DNA of 64,000 nucleotides from Micromonospora radicis (GTDB lineage Bacteria; Actinomycetota; Actinomycetes; Mycobacteriales; Micromonosporaceae), in assembly GCF_003583405.1 (NCBI RefSeq), contig NZ_QXEC01000028.1, positions 1-64,000 on the forward strand. Reading direction: 5' to 3'. Below are positions 8,707 to 17,200 of this stretch, in pieces. The position numbers and the translations under genes were made by a program. Below the pieces are notes generated by a model. It did no database searches. It saw only the letters and a program-made list of their open reading frames with translations, and was not told the DNA's origin. Position 1 is the stretch's first letter; each line of letters starts with the position of its first letter.

Positions 8707-8767
8707 GACCCCCGGGGTGTCCGCGCTGGCGCGGGCCGACTGGACTGGGTCGGCACCCCGGGGGTCG
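8707..8767 (-). promoter_or_regulatory. Predicted three-way-junction RNA fold in the rnz leader
   Basis: Outer arms at 8707-8720 and 8755-8767 pair over 13 bp with one bulged base. Inside are two hairpins: CCGCG/CGCGG (8722-8726 with 8731-8735) and CCGAC/GTCGG (8737-8741 with 8750-8754). The element sits about 30 nt before the rnz start, downstream of the tiny ORF. It may be an attenuator, a terminator, or an RNA signal read by a protein. It is read directly from base pairing; function is inference. Confidence 0.55.
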
Positions 8768-8862
8768 GGTGGCTTGTCGTGGATTCGCCGCACCGCTGCC
8801 ACACGGTCTCGACGCTTGTTTCTGCCCGCCTGCGAACAGACGGTCACTGTCGAGGACAGCGG

Positions 8863-8922
8863 CTAGCGGACAGCCACCTCACGAGTCCGATTGCTATACA
8901 AGTCTGGACCACCTCCTTTCAC
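8863..8922 (-). CDS. Tiny ORF with extended Shine-Dalgarno (possible leader peptide)
   Basis: From GTG 8922 the frame encodes VKGGGPDLYSNRTREVAVR and stops at TAG 8863-8865. Alternatively AAAGGAGGTGGTCC, a near-complete complement of the 16S 3' tail, serves TTG 8901 at 9-nt spacing and gives a 12-residue peptide. A consensus-like promoter (TTGCCG-N17-TAACGT) lies immediately upstream. I do not recognise the peptide. Its place between that promoter and the structured rnz leader suggests a leader peptide or upstream ORF, but coding is not proven. Confidence 0.4.
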   Translation of the reverse strand: MKGGGPDLYSNRTREVAVR

Positions 8923-8932
8923 GTGTACCGCC

Positions 8933-8961
8933 ACGTTATCCAGCGGCGGCCCCGCCGGCAA
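8933..8961 (-). promoter_or_regulatory. Sigma-A-like promoter of the rnz leader
   Basis: On the minus strand TTGCCG (8961-8956) and TAACGT (8938-8933) are separated by 17 nt, close to the housekeeping consensus. It lies about 50 bp beyond the stop of the M42 peptidase gene and about 260 bp upstream of rnz, implying a long 5' leader. Confidence 0.6.
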
Positions 8962-9008
8962 CGGATTTCGATCACATCGGTGGGGAGGCCCGTGCCGGGG
9001 CGTCGCGG

Positions 9009-10199
9009 TCAGTCCTGGGCGATGCCGATCGGGCCATTGCGGGGGCCGTCCGCGCTGGCCGGCTGCACCGCCAGTGACGGGAAGTCGGCCAGGTCACCCT
9101 CGGGCTCGGCGTCCCACTCCGGGAACACCAGGTCGCTCTGCAGGTAGAGGCAGAGCAGTTGGGTCAGGTGGTGCAACCCGTCGAGGTGGGTGCGTTCGTG
9201 CCCGTGGGTGGCGTCGACGCCGAAGCCGAGCAGGGCTACCCGGGCGTGGGCGCCCGCCTCGACCGCCGCCGCCACGTCCGAGCGGTAGTAGTCGAAGACG
9301 TCCCGGACCAGTTCCACGTCGTGTTCCCGGGCGATGGCGGCCAGGTTGCGGGTGAGGTGGTAGTCGAACGGGCCGACGCCGTCGCCCATGGCCAGGGTCG
9401 CGACGTTCTCCCGGGACTGCTGCCCGGGGGCGACCACCGCGGCGTCCACCGAGACGATCTCGGCGACGTCCGGGTCCAGGCCGTGCGAGGCGCCGTGGCC
9501 GATCTCCTCGGTCACGGTGATCAGCAGGTGCGCGGTGACCGCCGGCTGCACCCCTGCGTCGATCATGGCCTTCATCGCGGTGAGCACCGCGGCCACCCCC
9601 GCCTTGTCGTCCAGGTGGCGGGACTTGACGAACCCACTGGGCGTGATCGTCGGGTTGGGCAGGAACGCCACGAAGTCGCCCGCGTCGATGCCGAGCGCCC
9701 GCAGGCCGGCGATGTCCTCCACCGGCTCGTCGACGCGCACCTCGACCTGCTCCCAGCCGATGCCCTGCTCGTCGACCGCATCGTTGTAGCGGTGGCCGCT
9801 GGCCTTCAACGGCAGCACCTGACCGGTGACCACCCGGTCCAGGTCGTCGGTGAAGATCCGTACGTGCGCACCCTCCGCGAACCGGGCGCTGTGCGTACCG
9901 ATCGGCTTCAGCTCCAGCCGGCCGTTCTCCTTGAGCCGCTTGACCATCCCGCCGATGGTGTCGGTGTGCACCACGATCGCCCGGTCCGCACCGTGCTCCC
10001 GAGGGCCGGGCAGGCAGGCGCTGAGGGCACCCCGACGGGTCAGCGTCGAGGGGATGCCGAGCGCCGACAGCCGCTCGCCCACGTACTGCTGCACGTGGTC
10101 GGTACGCCCCGACGGGCTGGCGATGTCCAGCAGTTCCACCAGCACCTGGCGGAGGTAGTCGAGGTCGATCGGCAACGGCGTGATCTTGCGTACGGTCAT
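9009..10199 (-). CDS. M42-family peptidase of the NAGGN osmoprotectant system
   Basis: 396-residue metallo-aminopeptidase-like protein. Metal-site motifs are VVHTDTIG (H78, D80), RHLDDKAG, VTEEIGHG and the C-terminal GVDATHGHERTHLDGL. In the family this peptidase accompanies NAGGN synthesis genes and is presumed to degrade or process the dipeptide. ATG 10199 is chosen: the residues after it (MTVRKITPLPIDLDYLRQ) are family-like and it overlaps the upstream ngg stop by 4 bp. Last gene of the operon asnO-ngg-M42. Confidence 0.9.
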   Translation of the reverse strand: MTVRKITPLPIDLDYLRQVLVELLDIASPSGRTDHVQQYVGERLSALGIPSTLTRRGALSACLPGPREHGADRAIVVHTDTIGGMVKRLKENGRLELKPIGTHSARFAEGAHVRIFTDDLDRVVTGQVLPLKASGHRYNDAVDEQGIGWEQVEVRVDEPVEDIAGLRALGIDAGDFVAFLPNPTITPSGFVKSRHLDDKAGVAAVLTAMKAMIDAGVQPAVTAHLLITVTEEIGHGASHGLDPDVAEIVSVDAAVVAPGQQSRENVATLAMGDGVGPFDYHLTRNLAAIAREHDVELVRDVFDYYRSDVAAAVEAGAHARVALLGFGVDATHGHERTHLDGLHHLTQLLCLYLQSDLVFPEWDAEPEGDLADFPSLAVQPASADGPRNGPIGIAQD

Positions 10200-12118
10200 G
10201 CCCCAGATGGTGCCGCACCCGCCGGGGTCCAGAGCCGTTGCGGCGCGCGAGTCCCGGGGAAAAGGAGATCCACGAACCGTTCGGCGGTGGGCTGCGGCTC
10301 GTGGTTGGCCAGCCCGGGCCGCTCGTTGGCCTCGATGAAGACGTGCTCGGGTCGGTCCGGGGCCGGTACCAGCAGGTCGAGACCGGTGACCGGGATGTCC
10401 AGCGCCCGGCTGGCGGCCACACACGCCTCGGCGATCACCGGGTGCAGTTCACCGGTGACGTCGTGGATGGTGCCGCCGGTGTGCAGGTTGGCGGTCCGCC
10501 GCACGGCCAGCGTCTGCCCCTCGGGCAGCACGTCGTGCAGCTCGTAGCCGGCCTCGGCGACCACCTCCCGGGTCATGTCGTCCAGCGGGATGCGGGACTC
10601 GCCGCCGGTGGCGGCGGCCCGGCGCCGGCTCTGCCGCTCGATCAGCTCGGCGATGTCGTGCACCCCGTCGCCGGTGATCGCGGCGGGGCGGCGTACCGCG
10701 GCGGCGACCACCTCGTGGTCGATCACGATCACCCGTAGGTCCTCACCGGTGCACAGCTCTTCGAGCAGCACCTCCGGGCAGAACCGGGCGGCCAACTCGA
10801 TCGCGGCGGCCAGCGCCTCGGGGCTGCGTACGCCGACGGTGATGCCGTTGCCCTGCTCGCCGCGGGCCGGCTTGACCACCAGCTGACCCACCTCGGTCAG
10901 GAACTCGGCGTCGGCCGAGTCACCGGTGGCGGTGCGCCCACGCGGCACCGACAGGCCGGCCTCGGTCAGGATCCGGCGGGTGACCCGCTTGTCGTCGCAG
11001 CGGCTCATCGCCACCGCCGAGGTCAGCTCGGAGAGCGACTCCCGGGTGAGGATGGTCCGGCCGCCGCTGGTCAACCGCAGTTCACCCCACTGCGGGTCGG
11101 TCACCTCCACCCGGATGCCGCGCCGCATCGCCTCGTCGGCGACGATCTTCGCGTACGGGTTGAGCTGGTCGTAGCCGACCGGCATGGCGGGCAGGAACAG
11201 CCGCTCGTTGATCGGGTTCTTCCGCTTCACGCAGAGCGTGGCGGTGCGGTAGAAGCCGAGCCGTTCGTAGAGCCGGATCGCGCCGAGGTTCTCGGCGAGC
11301 ACCGACAGGTCGACGTAGGCCCGGCCCCGGGCGATCAGCCGGGCGGCCAACTCGGTGATCAGGGCCTGGCCGGTGCCGGGCGGTGCCTGGTTGAAGTCGA
11401 CGGTCAGGCACCACAGGCTGGCGCCCTCCTCCGGATCGTCGAAGACCGCCACGTGGTCGACGCCGGTGATGGTGCCGACGATCTCACCGGTCGTCGCCTC
11501 CGCGACCAGGTGCAGGAACCGGTCGGTGGCGGCATTGTCGACCAGCACCTCGACCGGCGCGGTGACCATGCCGTTGGCGGCGTAGATCCGGTTGACCGCG
11601 TCCGCGTCGGCGGCGTCGCGGAGCCGGCGGATGCGTACCCCGGGCAGTTCGGGACGGCCGTCGAAGGCGGCCGGCGGGTCGGCGCGGCCGGCCTCCCCGG
11701 CGCGGCCGGCCTCCCCGGCGCGGCCGGCCTCCCCGGCGCTGCCGGTGTCGGGGCGGAAACCGGTCAGCGGCAGCCGGTAGGTCAGCGACGGGTCGATGAA
11801 CAGCTCGTCGGGCAACCGGGAGACCAGTACGTGCGGGTCACGGAGGTAGATGCAGATGTCCCGGGCGCCCGCGGCCTCGGACCGCAGCACGTCGGCGACG
11901 GCGGCCTGGTCGTGGAAGGTCTGGCCGAAGACCAGCCGTCCCCAGCCACAGTCGAGCACCACACCCTCGTCGCCGCGAGGGTGCTGCTCCTCCCCGGCAC
12001 CGTCGGTGCCGCCGCTCACCGCGACCGGATCACCACCCGGCCCGACCCGTTCGTACCGCCGTCCGGCGCCCCGACCTCGGTCGGTCCGGGCCACCCCGGT
12101 CGCCAGGGTGTCGGTCAC
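10196..12118 (-). CDS. ngg: N-acetylglutaminylglutamine synthetase (GNAT + ATP-grasp)
   Basis: 640-residue bifunctional enzyme that acetylates and ligates glutamine to make N-acetylglutaminylglutamine. An N-terminal family region contains LDCGWGRLVFGQTFHDQ and YLRDPHVLVSRLPDELFIDP. A GNAT domain (about 165-310, with APPGTGQALITELAARL) follows, then an ATP-grasp domain (about 350-640; MSRCDDKRVTRRIL, VVKPARGEQGNGITVGV, VFIEANERPGL). A GEAGRA repeat encoded by an 18-bp tandem repeat separates the first two. The start is GTG 12118, 2 nt after the asnO stop, rather than an earlier codon inside asnO. Confidence 0.9.
   Translation of the reverse strand: MTDTLATGVARTDRGRGAGRRYERVGPGGDPVAVSGGTDGAGEEQHPRGDEGVVLDCGWGRLVFGQTFHDQAAVADVLRSEAAGARDICIYLRDPHVLVSRLPDELFIDPSLTYRLPLTGFRPDTGSAGEAGRAGEAGRAGEAGRADPPAAFDGRPELPGVRIRRLRDAADADAVNRIYAANGMVTAPVEVLVDNAATDRFLHLVAEATTGEIVGTITGVDHVAVFDDPEEGASLWCLTVDFNQAPPGTGQALITELAARLIARGRAYVDLSVLAENLGAIRLYERLGFYRTATLCVKRKNPINERLFLPAMPVGYDQLNPYAKIVADEAMRRGIRVEVTDPQWGELRLTSGGRTILTRESLSELTSAVAMSRCDDKRVTRRILTEAGLSVPRGRTATGDSADAEFLTEVGQLVVKPARGEQGNGITVGVRSPEALAAAIELAARFCPEVLLEELCTGEDLRVIVIDHEVVAAAVRRPAAITGDGVHDIAELIERQSRRRAAATGGESRIPLDDMTREVVAEAGYELHDVLPEGQTLAVRRTANLHTGGTIHDVTGELHPVIAEACVAASRALDIPVTGLDLLVPAPDRPEHVFIEANERPGLANHEPQPTAERFVDLLFPGTRAPQRLWTPAGAAPSGA
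11681..11745. repeat. 18-bp in-frame tandem repeat inside ngg
   Basis: Three exact units start at 11681, 11699 and 11717 with a partial fourth. The unit is GGCGCGGCCGGCCTCCCC. On the coding strand it encodes GEAGRA. It falls in a linker, so copy-number change would keep the frame. Confidence 0.9.
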
Positions 12119-12120
12119 GC

Positions 12121-13905
12121 TCAGTCGATTCCGTGGCTCTGGAGCCACATTTCCAGGAGTCCGAGTTGCCACAGCTTGTTTCCGTTCAACGGGGTCAGTT
12201 CGGCGTTGGGGGCGTCGAGCAGGGCGTTGACGTAGTCGGTGCGGAACAGGTCTCGGCGGCGGGCCTCGGGCGCGTGCAACGCGTCGCGGACCCGGTCGAG
12301 GAGCTTGCCCTCCAGGTGGGTGAGGCCCGGCACCGGGAAGTAGCCCTTCGGCCGGTCGATGACCTCGTGCGGCAGTACCCGGCGGCCGATCTCCTTAAGC
12401 ACGCCCTTGCCACCCTGGGCCAACTTCAGCTCCGGCGGGCAGGCGGCGGCCAGTTCGACGAACTCGTGATCCAGGAACGGCACCCGGGCCTCCAGCCCGT
12501 GCGCCATGGTCATGTTGTCGACCCGCTTGACCGGGTCGTCGGTCAGCATGATCTGGGTGTCGATGCGCAGGCCGGCGTCGACGGCGGTCTGCGCGCCGGG
12601 CTGGGCGAGGTGCGCCGCGACGAACTCCCGCGCCGGATCGCCGTCGGCGAGCCAGTCGGGGTTGAGCACCTCGGCCAGGCCGGCCCGGTCGCGGTCGAAG
12701 AAGGCCCGAGCGTACGTGTCGAGGGCCTGCTCGCGGTCGACGTGGTGCAGCGGCGGATACCAGTGGTATCCGCCGAGGATCTCGTCGGCGCCCTGGCCCG
12801 ACTGGACCACCTTGACGTGCCGGGACACTTCCTGGCTGAGCAGGTAGAACGCCACACAGTCGTGGCTGACCATGGGCTCGCTCATCGCGGCGACGGCGGC
12901 CTCCAGCGGCGGCACCAGATCCTGTGCGGCGACCCGGATCTGGTGGTGGTCGGTGTCGAACGTCTTGGCGACCACGTCGGAGTAGCGGAACTCGTCGCCC
13001 TCCCGACCGCCGACGGTGTCGAAGCCGATGGAGAAGGTGGAGAGCCCGCGCTGCCCCTCACCCGCGAGCAGCGCCACCACCAGGCTGGAGTCCAACCCGC
13101 CGGAGAGCAGTACGCCGACCGGTACGTCGGCCACCATCCGCCGACGTACGGCGGTGGTCAGCGAGTCGAGCAACGCGTCCTGCCAGTCCTGCTCCGACCA
13201 GTCGGTGTGCTCGGCGCGCCGCAGGAACGGCGGGTTCCAGTAGACCCGCTCGTGGCTGCGGCCGTCGGCCTCGTACACCCGGACGGTGGCCGGCGGAAGC
13301 TTGCTGACGCCGCGCAGGATGGTGCGCGGCGGCGGCACGATGCTGTGGAAGCTGAGGTAGTGGGCCAGCGCCACCGGGTCGATGGTGGTGTCCACCCCGC
13401 CGCCGGCCAGCAGGGCGGGCAGGGTGCTGGCGAAGCGCACCACGCCGGGGGACTCGGCGAGGTATAGCGGCTTGATGCCGAGCCGGTCCCGGGCGAGCAC
13501 CAGCCGGCCGGTGTCCCGCTCGCTGATCGCCACGGCGAACATGCCGATCAGGTGGTCGACGAAGTCGAGCCCCCACTCGGTGTACGCCTTGACCACGACC
13601 TCGCTGTCGCCCGTGGAGAAGAAGTGGTGGCCCTTCGCGGACAGCTCGGCGCGCAGTTCGCGGTAGTTGTAGATGCAGCCGTTGAAGACGGCCGCCAACC
13701 CGGTGGTGGAGTCGACGATGGGTTGCCCGCTGGCGGCGGAGAGGTCGATGATCTTGAGGCGGCGATGCCCGAGCGCGACCGGCCCCTGGGACCAGATCCC
13801 GCTGCCGTCGGGCCCTCGGTCGCACATCGTGGCGGCCATCCGCTCGACCGCCGTCACCTCGGCACGCGTCGCGTCCCGTCGGAATTCCCCAGCCAGCCCG
13901 CACAT
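12121..13905 (-). CDS. asnO: N-acetylglutaminylglutamine amidotransferase (AsnB-like)
   Basis: 594-residue class II glutamine amidotransferase that amidates the dipeptide to NAGGN, an osmolyte known from rhizobia and pseudomonads. The start is ATG 13905 because the next residue must be the nucleophilic Cys (MCGLAGEFRR). The glutaminase domain shows MCDRGPDGSGIW, HRRLKIIDLS and NGCIYNYRELR. The synthetase domain shows the PP-loop LLSGGLDSSLVVAL, SGQGADEILGGYHWY and GLEARVPFLDHEFVELA. It is first in the operon with ngg and the M42 peptidase. General asparagine synthetase is the alternative, but the ngg neighbour decides. Confidence 0.92.
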   Translation of the reverse strand: MCGLAGEFRRDATRAEVTAVERMAATMCDRGPDGSGIWSQGPVALGHRRLKIIDLSAASGQPIVDSTTGLAAVFNGCIYNYRELRAELSAKGHHFFSTGDSEVVVKAYTEWGLDFVDHLIGMFAVAISERDTGRLVLARDRLGIKPLYLAESPGVVRFASTLPALLAGGGVDTTIDPVALAHYLSFHSIVPPPRTILRGVSKLPPATVRVYEADGRSHERVYWNPPFLRRAEHTDWSEQDWQDALLDSLTTAVRRRMVADVPVGVLLSGGLDSSLVVALLAGEGQRGLSTFSIGFDTVGGREGDEFRYSDVVAKTFDTDHHQIRVAAQDLVPPLEAAVAAMSEPMVSHDCVAFYLLSQEVSRHVKVVQSGQGADEILGGYHWYPPLHHVDREQALDTYARAFFDRDRAGLAEVLNPDWLADGDPAREFVAAHLAQPGAQTAVDAGLRIDTQIMLTDDPVKRVDNMTMAHGLEARVPFLDHEFVELAAACPPELKLAQGGKGVLKEIGRRVLPHEVIDRPKGYFPVPGLTHLEGKLLDRVRDALHAPEARRRDLFRTDYVNALLDAPNAELTPLNGNKLWQLGLLEMWLQSHGID

Positions 13906-14268
13906 GCCAGCCCATGCTGCCAGAGGTTGTTGCGATCCGCCTGTTGAGACCATGACGGTCGGGTAACAGCCTTGCTAGAATCCGCGCCCCACGCGATCAA
14001 CGTGTGCACCGGATGTTCATGATCGCGGGAGCTTTCATCCGGTAGCTGGCCTTGTTTACCAATCGCCCGACCGGCTGCTCTGTGACGAATGCCCTAATTC
14101 TTGCCAGCTCCGCCGCGTACTCGCCCCCGATCGAAGATCGGCAATGCAGGTCGGCCGCCCGAGGGCATCGACCGAACGGTCGGTAATCCATAGTGGATAT
14201 CGGGATGCATCGAGATCTTGGTGGCCCGTACGGTCTGATCCTCACTGATTGCTAACGGGGGAGGACCA
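13906..14268. other. Divergent intergenic region, asnO / RHS gene
   Basis: 363 bp with no gene I can support. It should hold promoters in both directions, but I could not settle -35/-10 pairs. An 8-bp inverted repeat CGCGATCA (13992-13999) with TGATCGCG (14030-14037) encloses 30 nt. Next to the RHS start there is a clear ribosome-binding site, GGGGGAGGACCA before GTG 14269. Base composition is visibly more AT-rich than the flanking genes between about 13970 and 14260. Confidence 0.5.
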
Positions 14269-17200
14269 GTGGGTAGTCCCACACGTGTGCCCAGATCGCC
14301 GGCGCGGCTGTTGCCCAGGGCGAGACCGGGAATGCGGCGACTGATCGCCGTCGGCCTGTCCGCGGTGCTGACCGCCACCATGGCGGACTGGGTGGTCACC
14401 CGGCCGGCGCAGGCGGCGACCGCACCGGAGCCGGTGCAGCCCGCCGCGTCGACCACGGCGCAGATCCTGGAGCGGCCGGACGAGGCCGCCGCGATCCACA
14501 CCGCTCGACTCACCGGCAGGAAGGTCCGCATCGGCGGACTCACGTCGGAGACGTCCGAGTTCTGGGCGCTGCCCGACGGGCGCGTCGAGGCCGAGGTCCA
14601 CCTCGGGCCGGTACGGGTCCGCGACGACTCCGGCGCCTGGCAGGCGGTCGACTTCGACCTGGCCCGCCAGCCGGACGGCTCGGTGCGGGCGAAGGTCCAC
14701 CCGAACGGGCTGCGGCTCTCCGGCCCGGCCGGGGCGGGCGAGCACGACCTGGTGACCGTCGGCCGGGACGGCGACCAACTGTCGCTGGGCTGGTCCGGTG
14801 CCCTGCCGGCGCCCGAGGTGGACGGCACCCGGGCCACCTACCCCGAGGTGCGTCCCGGCGTGGACCTGGTGGTCGAGTCGACCCGGACCGGGTTCGAGCA
14901 GTACCTCGTGGTGAAGAACCGTCGTGCCGTCGCGCAGGTCCGCAGCATCTCGCTGCCGCTGCGCGGCAAGGGGCTCAAGGCGGTCGCCGACGACCAGGGT
15001 GGCTTCGAGATCCGGGACGCCTCCGGCGAGACCGTCGGGGTGTCACCGGAGCCGCTGATGTGGGACGCCCGGGTGGACCCGCTCTCCGGTGAGCGGTTGC
15101 GGCAGACCCGGGTCGGCAAGAAGGTCGGCGCCGCCCGGGGCGGCCGGCTGGCGGTGACCCTGACCCCGGACGAGACGTGGCTGGCGGACCAGGCGACGAC
15201 CTTCCCGGTGACCATCGACCCCGCCGTCACGCTGAAGCCGAACTACGACGCCTTCGTGCAGATCGGCTTCACCAGCGACCAGTCCGCCGCCACCGAGCTG
15301 AAGCTCGGCACCTACGACGGCGGTACGACCAAGGCCCGCTCCTTCCTCAGCTTCCACAACATGGAGTGGTTGCAGGGCAAGCAGGTCCAGGCGGCCACGT
15401 TGTACCTGTGGAACCACCACTCCTGGTCGTGCACCGCCCGGCAGTGGGAGACCTGGCAGACCAACTACGTCACCACCTCGGCGCGGTGGACGAACCAACC
15501 GACCTGGATCAAGCGGCTGGGCTACACCACCGCGACCAAGGGCTACAACTCCTCCTGCGCCGCCGGTCGGGTCAACGCGTCGGTCACCACGGCCTTCGCG
15601 GACCTGGCCAACGGGGTCACCTGCTGCAGCACCGTCAACATCGGACTGCGGGCCGCCTCCGAGACGGACAACCTGGGGTGGAAGAGGTTCCACTCGATGG
15701 AGGGGGCCAACGACCCGTACGTGACGCTGACGTACCAGACGCTGCCCACGGTGACGGCGCGGGCGACGGTACCGTCGCTGCCCTGCGCGACCGGGACGAG
15801 CACGCCGTACGTCAACACCCGGACGCCGCAGCTGCGGGCGCAGGTGACCGACGCGGAAGGTTCGCCGGTGCGGGCCGAGTTCGAGTGGCTCACCGGCGGC
15901 GGCACCCGGATCGGCGGCACCACCGTCGGCCCCGGTGCGTCGGGTTCCTGGCTGGCCACGGTGGTGCCGTCCGGTGCCTTCGCCGAGGGCAGCACCTACT
16001 CCTGGCGGGCCCGGGGCAACGACGGTAACGGCAACGGACCGTGGACGGGCTACTGCGCGATGATCATCGACACGGTCGCGCCGTCGGCGATGCCGACGGT
16101 CACGTCGACCGCGTACCCGGCCGGGCAGTGGGCCGGTGCGGCCGGGACGGCCGGCAGCTTCACCCTCGGCGCGGCGGGCGTCTCCGACGTGTCCGCGTAC
16201 GAGTACGGGCTCAACGTCAACCCGCCCAACCAGACGGTCAACGCGGCCAGCCTGGGTGGTAACGCCACCGTCTCGATCACGCCCACCACGGATGGGCCGC
16301 AGACGCTGTACGTGCGTTCCCGGGACCGGGCCGGCAACCAGTCCGCCATCCGGGCGTACTCGTTCAACGTCGGATCGGGAGCGGTGACCTCGCCCAAGGA
16401 GGGCGACATCACGGCGGCGAAGGTGGCGGTCACCGGCGTCGGCCAGGCGGCGGCCACCGGGGTGACCTACCAGTGGCGGCGCGGTGACGCCGACACCTGG
16501 GTGAACATTCCGGCCGGCCACGTCACGATCGCGGCCGGCGGTGGTTCGGTCAGCTGGCCGTTGCCGACCACCGGCGGTGGCAACTTCGCCAAGCTGAACT
16601 GGGACGTGGAGGCCACCCTCACCGCGGTCGACGCGGAGTCCATTCCCCGCAACGGGCCGTTGCAGGTGCGTGGCACGTTCGTCGGCGGCACCGGCGGCAC
16701 CTCCAGCCCGGTGAAGATCACCTTCGACCGGGACCAGGCGTCGGCGGCAGCGGAGGAGGTCGGCCCCGGCTCGGTCAACCTCATCACCGGCAACTTCAGC
16801 CTGTCCGACACCGACGTGTCGGTGGACTCCTACGGCACCGACCTGACGGTGACCCGGTCCTACAACTCGCGGCGGGCGGCCGAGGCGGACGCGGCGAACA
16901 TGTTCGGGCCCGGTTGGGTGTCCGGGGTGACCGTGGAGGAGGCCGACGCGCCGTACACGTCGCTCACGGTGTACGGGTCACTGGTGCAGGTGGGGTTGCC
17001 GGACGGCGACACCATCGGGTTCACCCGGCGTACGGCCAGCGCGTTCGACCCCGAGGTCGGGATGGAGTTCCTGCGGCTCTCCCACACCAGCGGCAGCGAC
17101 TCGTACTCGCTGATCGACGAGGACGGCAACCACGTCACCTTCACCCGGGTGGCCGGCACGGCGGCGGGCAAGTACTTCCCGACCTCGGTGCTGGTGCCCG

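Noticed and set aside
8575..8847. A 90-codon minus-strand frame starting VTVCSQAGRNKRRDR
   Set aside because: It runs through the hairpin region and into rnz in another frame, with Arg/Pro-rich composition and no ribosome-binding site.
8901..8920. Plus strand GGACCACCTCCTTTCA resembles the 3' end of 16S rRNA
   Set aside because: Nothing upstream is rRNA-like. It is the complement of a strong Shine-Dalgarno on the minus strand.
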